Shown piece after piece: positions 9,074 through 16,267 of a stretch of DNA of 64,000 bases. Numbering within the stretch: the first letter of the stretch is position 1; each line of letters begins with the position of its first letter. The stretch is from assembly GCF_029626265.1 (NCBI RefSeq), contig NZ_JARUBN010000001.1:8311001-8375000 (forward strand), in the 5' to 3' direction. The stretch is from Micromonospora sp. WMMD1102. GTDB taxonomy: Bacteria > Actinomycetota > Actinomycetes > Mycobacteriales > Micromonosporaceae. The notes beneath the pieces were generated by a model. It was not told where the DNA came from. It worked only from the letters and a program-made list of their open reading frames with translations, and did not search any database. The position numbers and the translations under genes were made by a program.

Positions 9074-10269
9074 CGACCATCAGCATGGACACCGGCCGGA
9101 GCGCCGCCGAGCGGTTGGCCGCGATCCGGGGCGCGGCGAAGCCGAAGCGGCACAACGCGCGGACGATCGCCGCGCTGACCCGCAACCCGGGCTGCGCCCG
9201 GCGGGCGGTGCTGGACACCGCAGGGGTGGACAAGCAGCGGCTGGCGGCGTACGTCGACTTCCCGGCCTGGTTCGGGCAGTCCGGCTTCGCCATCGCCCGG
9301 GGCAACGCGTTCGAGGCGCAGGTCAAGGCGAGCGGCGCCGCCGAGCTGGTGAAACTGCTCCGGGAACGGCTCGGGCTGCCGATCCCCGAGGTGGCCTACG
9401 ACGACCTGGAAACGGTGACCGGGCGGGAGAAGGAAACCCCCGAGGTCCGGTACGCCCGGTCCCGCGCCCTGCTGCTGCGGGCCGCCGCCGGTGCCGACGG
9501 TGCCGGCACGCTCCTCGACCATCCGCTGCTCGCCCTCGACGTGGCGGGCCAGCGGGTCTATCTCGAACCGGACCTGATCGCCTTCCGGCACGAGGGGCGG
9601 TTCCACGTCGTCGAGATCAAGTCGTTCGCGGTGGTGGACGGGCAGGCCGATCCGGCCAAGGTGTCGGCGGCGGCGATCCAGTCGGCCGTCTACGTGCAGG
9701 CGATGCGGGCGATGCTGGCCGAGGCCGGGCACGACCCGGAGATCGTGTCGCACGACGTCGTACTCGTCTGCCCGCGCGACTTCTCCAACTCCCCGACGGC
9801 GGTACTCGTCGACGTACGCCGGCAGTTGGCCGTGCTGCGGCGGCAGCTGCGCCGGATGACCAGGGTGGAGGCGATGCTCGCCGCGCTGCCGCCGGACCTC
9901 AGCTTCGACCTGGCGCCGGACGCCGACGGTGTGCCGACCCGCTCCCCGGAAGCACTTGTCGACGCCCTGCACAGCGTCGACGCCCGGTACGTCCCGGACT
10001 GCCTGTCGGTCTGCGAACTGGCCTACTTCTGCCGGGCCGAGGCGCGCGGCTGCACCGCCGCGCTCGGCACCTCGACCCGGGAGGAACTGGGTGGGATCGA
10101 GCGGGTCGAGACCGCGCTCGGGCTGGCCAGCGGCAGGCTGGAGGCGGCCGAGGACCAGGCGGAGGCGGCGGCACTGCTCCGGAACGCCGCCCGGCTCCGC
10201 GCCGAGCTGCTGCCGGCGGCCGGGCGGGTGGCGGCGTCCGTCCCGGCCGACGGGCGCCCCGCCCACTGA
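9070..10269 (+). CDS. Gene B: Cas4/RecB-like PD-(D/E)XK nuclease with Cys cluster
   Basis: A 399-residue nuclease candidate. The core is visible at about residues 160-225: LEPDLIAFRHEG followed by VVEIKS (the D...ExK catalytic set) and the downstream Gln-containing helix AAIQSAVYVQAM. One Cys near the N-terminus (RNPGCARRAVL, about residue 39) and a C-terminal cluster C-x3-C-x5-C-x6-C (DCLSVCELAYFC, ARGC) match the Fe-S layout of Cas4, AddB and Dna2 nucleases. No CRISPR array or other cas gene is near. Coupled to A by ATGA overlap. With helicase D it could form a split Dna2-like nuclease-helicase (inference). Confidence 0.8.
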   Translation: MTTISMDTGRSAAERLAAIRGAAKPKRHNARTIAALTRNPGCARRAVLDTAGVDKQRLAAYVDFPAWFGQSGFAIARGNAFEAQVKASGAAELVKLLRERLGLPIPEVAYDDLETVTGREKETPEVRYARSRALLLRAAAGADGAGTLLDHPLLALDVAGQRVYLEPDLIAFRHEGRFHVVEIKSFAVVDGQADPAKVSAAAIQSAVYVQAMRAMLAEAGHDPEIVSHDVVLVCPRDFSNSPTAVLVDVRRQLAVLRRQLRRMTRVEAMLAALPPDLSFDLAPDADGVPTRSPEALVDALHSVDARYVPDCLSVCELAYFCRAEARGCTAALGTSTREELGGIERVETALGLASGRLEAAEDQAEAAALLRNAARLRAELLPAAGRVAASVPADGRPAH

Positions 10270-10306
10270 GAGCTGGCTGGCTGCCACCGGCACCGCGCAC
10301 CGGCCG

Positions 10307-13012
10307 CTACCTAGGGTCGCGTACGTCCCGGAGGACGGAGACCGGACGCCCGTGCGGGTCGGGCACGCTGGCGGTCACGTTCCGCACGGTGACACCGTCG
10401 ATGTGTCGTCGGTACCAGCCGTAGCCGGGTGGGGCGGTCCAGTGCCATGCCTCCGGATAGCGGCCGTCGTACTCGTCGGGTTCGACCGGAGTGGCGGCGC
10501 CGCCGGAGAGCAGGTCGAACCGGATGTCGTCGAGCAGTACGTCGTAGATCCCGGCCGTGCCGCCGGCCTCGCGGGTGCCGGAGAGCAGCGCGGCGTTGCC
10601 GAGGTGGTTGGCGGGGCGGCCGTCGGCGATCCCGGTGGCGGTGATGTCCTCGAAGCGCAGCCCGCTCACCCACCTCGGGTCACGCGCCGGATGCGGCACC
10701 CCGGCGCCGTCGACCCAGACCCGGCGGCCGATCAGGACGAAGACCGCCCGGCGGATCCGGTCGACGGTGATCCGCCGGAACGTGACATCGTGGACCGCGC
10801 CGCCGTCGACGGCGGTGATCACCAGCGCGCCGATGGTGACGTTCTTGACCAGCACGTCCTCGACCACGATGCCCTGGAACACGCCGTGGCTGGCGGTGCC
10901 GAGCTTGACCCCGTTGGCCCGGGTGGAGGCGCCGACGGTGGAGAGTCGCACCACGGCACCCCGCACACCGTGGCTCGGTGATTCCGGCTGCACCTGGGCG
11001 CTGTCCGTCGGGTGGGTCTTGAAGCAGATCGCGTCGTCGTCGGCGAATACCGCGACCCGCTCGACGAGCAGGTCGTGGCTGTCGACGATGTCGATGCCGT
11101 CCCGACCGCCGACGATGCTGCTGTCGATGTCGACGTCCGCGATGGTCAGTCCGTCGATCTCGGTCGGCACCAGTCCCCAGGCACCGGAGTCCTTGAGGTG
11201 GATGTCGCGGATCGTGACGTCGGTGCCCCGGGCCAGATAGACGGCGGCCGGGCCGGTCCGCTCCGGCGTCAACCCGGTCCACGGCGGGTTCCGGCCGTCG
11301 CCGTCGACCACCCCGCCGCCGGTGATCAGCAGGTTGTCGGCGCGGTGCGCGAAGAGCAGGGCCCGCTGCACCAGCCCGCCGACGAACGGCGGATTGTCGG
11401 CGCCGCCCCGCAACGGCGGATAGGCGGCCTCGTCCCGGCTGCCCAACAGTTTCGCGTCCGGGGCGACGAAGAACGTCAGGTCCGACTTCAGGCGTACGGT
11501 GCCGGACCGGAAGACCCCGCCGGCCAGCAGTACGGTGCCACCGGCCGGGGTGGCGTCGACGGCCCGCTGGATCGCCGGACCGTCGTTGGTGACTCCGTCG
11601 GCGACGGCCCCGTGATCGCGTACGTCCACGACGGTGCCGGCCGGGACGGGCAGCGGGTTCTGGTGCACGAGTACCCGGTCGACGAGCAGGGTGCCGGTCT
11701 GGCCGGTGCCGACGGCGAACCACAGCCGGCCGATGTCGGCGGCGGCCGGATCCCGGAACGCGTACCTGGTGGGTGCGGCGGTGCTGCCGCCGGTGGGGTG
11801 GCGCCGGCCGTCGACGTACGCGGTGAACTGCCGGGCGGAGACGTCCAGCACCAGCCGGACGGTGTACCACTCGCCGGGGCGGACGCCCGAGACCAGCACA
11901 TGGTTGGCGCTGCCGGTGACGAGTTGCAGGTGCCCGTTGCTGAACTGGAGCGCCGCCGCCGTACGCCCGTCCGCGCTCTGCGCGTAGAGCGCGACCTTGA
12001 CCCCGGCGGTCTCCTCGGTACGCAGGTTCGCCAGCACGTTCACCGTGCCACCCTGGGCGGGAAAGCTGCGTACCGCGCCGACCTCGCCGGAGGTGCCGGT
12101 CTTGGCCAGCCGCAGGCTGCGGTCCTCGACACTCGGCACCGCGGCGACAGCCGGGGTGCCGCCGGTGCTGGTCAGCGTGTAGCCGGGCGGCGGTGGTCCG
12201 CCGACCGGCGTCTCGTCGAACAGGTCGAACGCCTGGTAGGACACGGTCGGATCGGGCACCCGGCGCAACGAGACGTTGTCGACGTGCAGGATTCCGGGAT
12301 AGCCGGCGCCGATGCCGAAGGTGAGCCTGCCGACGTCGGCGGTGGGCTGCCGGAACGGCGCGTCGGCGAGCAGTCGCGCCCCGTCGACGTAGAGGTCGAA
12401 CCGCTGCGGCCCGGTACGCAGCACCACCCGGACGGCGTACCAGCGCTGGGCCGACGCCGGGGCGAGGACCGTGCCGGGGCCGGCGACGTGGAACCGGCCG
12501 TCCCGGATGGCGATGCTGGCCGCCGGGGTACCGGTGGAGCCGGCGACGTAGAGCACGTTGAACCAGCCGGTGGCCCGGTCGACCCGGACTCGGGCCGCCG
12601 CCTCCACGGTGCCGGCGAGCGGGTTCGCGGCGCTGCGTTCGGCGGCCACGCCGGCCGCCGTACCGGACCTGGCGATCCGCAGGCTCCGGTCGGTCTGGTC
12701 GGGCAGTGCCGCGACGCCGACGGTGCCACCGGAGGTGTCGGCGCCCCAGCCGGCCGGAACGCTGCCGGTGCCGGCGTCGTTGAAGTGCTCGCTCACCGCG
12801 CTCGTCGCACCCGGCCCGGCCGCGAGCGGCACCCCGGCGGCGGCGGACGGCACCCCAGCGGCGACGTGCGGCACCGGCGTGGCGACGTCCGGCGCCGGTG
12901 CCGCGACGTGTGGCAGGCGTGCCGTCAGGGCGGCGCCGGTGGTCGGTTCGACCGGGTGCGGCGGGTGACCGGCCAGCAGAGGCACCAGAACCAGGGCGAT
13001 CGAGAGGCGCAC
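10307..13012 (-). CDS. Secreted GH28/pectate-lyase-like beta-helix protein with two LamG-like domains
   Basis: A 901-residue predicted exported protein with a short signal peptide (MRLSIALVLVPLLAG). Two jelly-roll LamG-like or DUF1080-like modules (about 70-250 and 260-455) each contain a DLYVDG/TAYVDG strand. The C-terminal right-handed beta-helix starts with VVDVRDHGAVADGVTNDGPAI (a 20-residue window of it is typical of rhamnogalacturonase-type folds). Acidic residues of GH28 type occur in GRDGIDIVD and ADDDAICFK. Likely cleaves pectin-like polysaccharide. It is transcribed against its neighbours and splits the A-B and C-D gene pairs, so it looks like an unrelated insertion. Confidence 0.75.
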   Translation of the reverse strand: MRLSIALVLVPLLAGHPPHPVEPTTGAALTARLPHVAAPAPDVATPVPHVAAGVPSAAAGVPLAAGPGATSAVSEHFNDAGTGSVPAGWGADTSGGTVGVAALPDQTDRSLRIARSGTAAGVAAERSAANPLAGTVEAAARVRVDRATGWFNVLYVAGSTGTPAASIAIRDGRFHVAGPGTVLAPASAQRWYAVRVVLRTGPQRFDLYVDGARLLADAPFRQPTADVGRLTFGIGAGYPGILHVDNVSLRRVPDPTVSYQAFDLFDETPVGGPPPPGYTLTSTGGTPAVAAVPSVEDRSLRLAKTGTSGEVGAVRSFPAQGGTVNVLANLRTEETAGVKVALYAQSADGRTAAALQFSNGHLQLVTGSANHVLVSGVRPGEWYTVRLVLDVSARQFTAYVDGRRHPTGGSTAAPTRYAFRDPAAADIGRLWFAVGTGQTGTLLVDRVLVHQNPLPVPAGTVVDVRDHGAVADGVTNDGPAIQRAVDATPAGGTVLLAGGVFRSGTVRLKSDLTFFVAPDAKLLGSRDEAAYPPLRGGADNPPFVGGLVQRALLFAHRADNLLITGGGVVDGDGRNPPWTGLTPERTGPAAVYLARGTDVTIRDIHLKDSGAWGLVPTEIDGLTIADVDIDSSIVGGRDGIDIVDSHDLLVERVAVFADDDAICFKTHPTDSAQVQPESPSHGVRGAVVRLSTVGASTRANGVKLGTASHGVFQGIVVEDVLVKNVTIGALVITAVDGGAVHDVTFRRITVDRIRRAVFVLIGRRVWVDGAGVPHPARDPRWVSGLRFEDITATGIADGRPANHLGNAALLSGTREAGGTAGIYDVLLDDIRFDLLSGGAATPVEPDEYDGRYPEAWHWTAPPGYGWYRRHIDGVTVRNVTASVPDPHGRPVSVLRDVRDPR

Positions 13013-13117
13013 GGCCCGGGACTGTAGCCGATATGGAGCCGTCGGGCGGTCCTGGTGCCCGGCTGACGGGTCCCGCTTGGACGGGCTCTGCCCCGGGGAG
13101 GTTCGTCGACGCCACGG

Positions 13118-13223
13118 GATCCGGGTGATTGCTGGAGAACACTGGAACTTGTACTCTCCGGCTCGTGGCCGGGTCCGTGGAAGTGCTGGAAGGCAGGGTC
13201 GACGCCCGCCGAGCCGAGATCCG
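13118..13223 (+). repeat. Degenerate direct duplicate of 8157-8262
   Basis: This stretch aligns without gaps to 8157-8262 at an offset of 4961 bases, covering the promoter, start codon and first ~20 codons of gene A. Weaker similarity continues downstream. The promoter elements and GTG are kept, with substitutions scattered between, so the duplication is old rather than recent. Confidence 0.88.
13129..13157 (+). promoter_or_regulatory. Predicted promoter of the C-D operon, duplicate of the gene A promoter
   Basis: TTGCTG at 13129-13134, 17-base spacer, TACTCT at 13152-13157, then a GTG 7 bases later at 13165. The conserved spacing despite substitutions elsewhere in the repeat argues that this promoter is under selection. 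Confidence 0.6.
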
Positions 13224-13335
13224 CCGCGCGGTGCCGGCCCGCGACCCGGGCCCGCGCCGCGCGGTGCCGGCCCGGCTCCGCGCCGAGCCGCTGCCGACGG
13301 CGGCGGGAGCGGGAGCGGCGGTCGGGGCGGTGTGA
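13165..13335 (+). pseudogene. A': short remnant of gene A, now a leader ORF of gene C
   Basis: A 56-codon frame whose first ~20 residues (VAGSVEVLEGRVDARRAEIR) match the start of gene A, then drift into Pro/Ala/Arg-rich sequence and stop at a TGA that overlaps the GTG of gene C (GTGA). It lacks the winged helix. It is either a decayed copy or a translated leader that couples translation to gene C. Confidence 0.7.
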
Positions 13336-14855
13336 GTACCCTGACCGCGCTGGCCCGGGCCGAGGCGGTGGCGGCCGGGCGCGCCCAGCGGATCACCACC
13401 GTGCGCCACCTGCACGTAAGCGACCGGCCGCTGGTCTTCATCCCGCTGAGCATGGCCGGCGAGGCGAACGCGCCGCTGGCCGCACTGGTCGGCGACGACC
13501 CGGCCGCGCCGACGCTGCTGGTGGTGCCGCAGCCGCGTAACCGGGACCAGCGGTTCGGCTTCGCCGCCGAGCTGGCCGAGGTGCTGCTGCCCTATCTGGA
13601 CAGCTTCCGGGGTGTCACCGAGGCGGTCACGGCCAACCGGGGCAGGGAGGTTCGCTACCGGTACGTCGACGCGCCGCAGGTACTGGTGCCCAACTCGGCC
13701 GGGATCGGCTTCGTCCGGCTCTTCGGGCGGTCGACCCGGTTCCGGCGTACCGACGGGGACTATCCGGTGCACCCGTCGGTGCCGCTGCTCGGGCAGTGGC
13801 TGACGTTCCTGGCCGACCGGGCCGAACATCCCGGCTCGGGAATGCTGCTGGCGATGACCGAGGCGCTCGGACTGCACTGGGCGACCGGGCAGTCCGCGCT
13901 TGAGGACGCGCACCTGGCGGCGTTGCTGGCCTGGATCGACCCGGTCGACGGGCGCACCGGTGCCGACGCGGCCGCGGCGGCCGAGGACCCGCTGCGCTGG
14001 CCGCCGGCCGGGCCGGTCACCGACCCGACCTTCGACAACGAGATCCTGGCGCCGGCGATGACCGGCTACGAGGAGGCGGCGGCGAGTGGCGACGAGGCAC
14101 TTCGGTCCCGGGCTCTGGGCGTACTCGAAGAAGCCGTGCGGTCGCAGCTTCGGCCGACCTGGGAGCTGATGTGGCGGGGCGTGGCGCTGCTCCGGGGACT
14201 GCCGGCCGGGGCGCGGGTGGCCGGTCGCTGGGCCGAGGACCGGGACGTGTTCGGCAATTTCGCGCTCTATGTGGACGGTGGCGGCCATCCGCAGCCGCGC
14301 CGCGACGGGGCGGTCAACGCGGCGCACCGGCTGCACCGGCTGGAACGGGCGGCACAGTCGTACGCCGTGCAGCGCGCCTACGACGACCCGCTGGTGATGG
14401 CCGATCACCGGCTGACCGGGGAGGCTTTCGTCGGTGAGGTGACGCTGGCGGCCCCGAACCGGATCGACGACAGCGGGAAGCGGCGGGTGCTGCGGCCCCG
14501 GATCCAGGTGACGACGGCGGACGTGGTGCTGGTGCCGGTGGGGACGGTGCTGCACTCGCCGAACCGGCCGGGGCAGCGGGCCCGGGTCGTCTTCGTCACA
14601 CCTGATCCGGCCTCGGGGCGGAACGACGTGGTGCTGGAGTTGTCGGGTGGGTTGGGGCGGTCGCTGACCCCGGCGCCGGGGAGCGTGCCGGAGCTGGGGG
14701 ACCGGCTCTGCTACACGACGCTCTCCGACTCCTTCATGCCGCCGGGGGAGTTCCCGAGCCGGGACGAGACGCCGTGGACCCACGGCGGGCCGCCGCAGGC
14801 GTACGAGGAGCCGGTCGCGCCGAGCGCCGACGACGCCCGGGAGGAGTGGTCGTGA
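13332..14855 (+). CDS. Gene C: unrecognised protein coupled to helicase D
   Basis: A 507-residue soluble protein with no family I can name. The N-terminal third is helical then alternating strand/helix (LVFIPLSMAGEANAPLAALV, LLVVPQPRNRD). The middle is helical and acidic, and the C-terminus has basic strands (GKRRVLRPRIQVTTADVVLV). No transmembrane segment or classical nuclease motif is visible. The start overlaps the A' stop and the end overlaps the helicase start (GTGA at 14852), so C and D are translated together. A role as partner, loader or sensor of the helicase is inference from this coupling. Confidence 0.7.
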   Translation: MSTLTALARAEAVAAGRAQRITTVRHLHVSDRPLVFIPLSMAGEANAPLAALVGDDPAAPTLLVVPQPRNRDQRFGFAAELAEVLLPYLDSFRGVTEAVTANRGREVRYRYVDAPQVLVPNSAGIGFVRLFGRSTRFRRTDGDYPVHPSVPLLGQWLTFLADRAEHPGSGMLLAMTEALGLHWATGQSALEDAHLAALLAWIDPVDGRTGADAAAAAEDPLRWPPAGPVTDPTFDNEILAPAMTGYEEAAASGDEALRSRALGVLEEAVRSQLRPTWELMWRGVALLRGLPAGARVAGRWAEDRDVFGNFALYVDGGGHPQPRRDGAVNAAHRLHRLERAAQSYAVQRAYDDPLVMADHRLTGEAFVGEVTLAAPNRIDDSGKRRVLRPRIQVTTADVVLVPVGTVLHSPNRPGQRARVVFVTPDPASGRNDVVLELSGGLGRSLTPAPGSVPELGDRLCYTTLSDSFMPPGEFPSRDETPWTHGGPPQAYEEPVAPSADDAREEWS

Positions 14856-16240
14856 GTTCTGCTCCTCCTGGCCTGTTCGTGCCCGGTGGTGGAGCTGTGC
14901 TGCCCGGTGGTGGAGCTGGACGGTTGGCGCTGCCGCCGGGTGAGGCGGCCCGGCGGGTGGTCGAGGAGGTGCTGGCAGACCTGCGGAACGGGGACCACCG
15001 GGGGGTGGTGGTCGACTCGCCCCCGGGGGCCGGGAAGTCGACGCTCGTGGTGCGGGCGGCGGGCGAGCTGGCCGAGGCGGGCGAGCCGCTGATCGTGATC
15101 GCCCAGACCAACGAGCAGGTCGACGACCTGATCGACCGGCTGGCGCGGGCGAAGCCGGAGCTGCCGATCGGGCGGCTGTCTGCGAACGAGTACACGGCGA
15201 CGGACCGGATCAGGAACTATTCGACGGTCCGGGTCGCGGCGAAGGTCGCGGACCTGGGCGGGTCGTCCGTGATCATCGGTACGGCGGCCAAGTGGGCGCT
15301 GGTCTCCGAGGGACGCTGGCCGTGGGCGATCGTGGACGAGGCGTACCAGATGCGGTCCGACGCCCTGCTGCGGGTGGCCGGCCGGTTCGACCGGGCGTTG
15401 TTCGTCGGTGACCCCGGGCAGCTGGATCCGTTCTCGACGGTGGAGACGGAACGCTGGACCGGGCTGACCTGGGATCCGATGCAGTCGGCGGTGGCGGCGC
15501 TGCTGCGGCACAACCCGGACCTGCCGGTACACCGGTTGCCGGTCTCGTGGCGGCTGTCGGCCTCGGCCGCCCCGGTGGTGGCCGAGGCGTTCTATCCGTT
15601 CACCGGCTTCTCGGCCGGGACTACTGCTGCTCAGCGATCTCTGTCTTTTGCGACGGCCGGGTTCGGTGGCGGGCCGGTGGACGAGGCGTTGGAGCTGGCG
15701 GCGGCTGGTGGGTGGGCGTTGTACGAGCTGCCGGCCCGGCACACACTGCGGACGGATTCGGAGGCGGCGGACGCCTGTGCGCGGTTGGCGTTGCGGGTGT
15801 TGGAGCGGGGTGCGGTGGCGGTGTCGGAGCGTGCTCCCGAGGGTGTTCCGGTGACCGCTGACCGGATCGCGGTGGGGGCGGCGCACCGGGACCAGGTGGC
15901 GGCGGTCCGGGCGCGGCTCGGGGCGGCCGGCGCGGGGATCACGGTGGACACGGCGAACCGGTTGCAGGGGCGCGAGTACGACGTGGTGATCGTGCTGCAT
16001 CCGCTGTCGGGGCGGCGGGACGCCACCGCGTTCCACCTGGAGGCGGGGCGGTTGTGTGTGCTGGTGTCGCGGCACCGGCACGCGTGTGTGGTGGTGGCGC
16101 GGGCGGGGATCGCCGAGCTGCTGGACGCCCATCCGTCGACCGAGCCGGTGCACCTGAACGTACCGGTCAGGTTCCCCGACGGCTGGGAAGCCAACCAGTC
16201 GGTGCTGGCACATGTCGCGAGCCGTCCAGCGCGCGCTTGA
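14852..16240 (+). CDS. Gene D: SF1B (Dna2/Upf1-like) helicase or AAA_12-type ATPase
   Basis: A 462-residue helicase. Walker A is DSPPGAGKSTLV (about residue 55), with motif Ia region VIAQTNEQVDDL, motif II IVDEAYQM, motif III VGDPGQLDPF and motif IV region PVSWRLS. Motif V is TANRLQGREYDVVIV and motif VI VSRHRHACVV. The TANRLQG-REYDVV form is typical of Upf1/Dna2-like helicases rather than UvrD. No nuclease domain is fused, but a Cas4-like nuclease is encoded by gene B in the same island. It ends 28 bases before the convergent stop of the PLD-helicase gene. Confidence 0.85.
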   Translation: MSSAPPGLFVPGGGAVLPGGGAGRLALPPGEAARRVVEEVLADLRNGDHRGVVVDSPPGAGKSTLVVRAAGELAEAGEPLIVIAQTNEQVDDLIDRLARAKPELPIGRLSANEYTATDRIRNYSTVRVAAKVADLGGSSVIIGTAAKWALVSEGRWPWAIVDEAYQMRSDALLRVAGRFDRALFVGDPGQLDPFSTVETERWTGLTWDPMQSAVAALLRHNPDLPVHRLPVSWRLSASAAPVVAEAFYPFTGFSAGTTAAQRSLSFATAGFGGGPVDEALELAAAGGWALYELPARHTLRTDSEAADACARLALRVLERGAVAVSERAPEGVPVTADRIAVGAAHRDQVAAVRARLGAAGAGITVDTANRLQGREYDVVIVLHPLSGRRDATAFHLEAGRLCVLVSRHRHACVVVARAGIAELLDAHPSTEPVHLNVPVRFPDGWEANQSVLAHVASRPARA

Positions 16241-16267
16241 CTTCGGTACGGCGGAGGCGAGCTGGCC

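Noticed and set aside
9070..10269. Gene B as a CRISPR-associated Cas4
   Set aside because: Cas4-like residues are present but no array, Cas1 or Cas2 occurs in the window; coupling is to a winged-helix protein, so a general RecB-type nuclease name is safer.
10680..14783. A minus-strand open frame of over 1300 codons opposite genes C, A' and the pectinase
   Set aside because: It is Arg/Pro/Gly-rich, has no motifs and crosses genes with good family matches in other frames. High GC gives long stop-free antisense frames.
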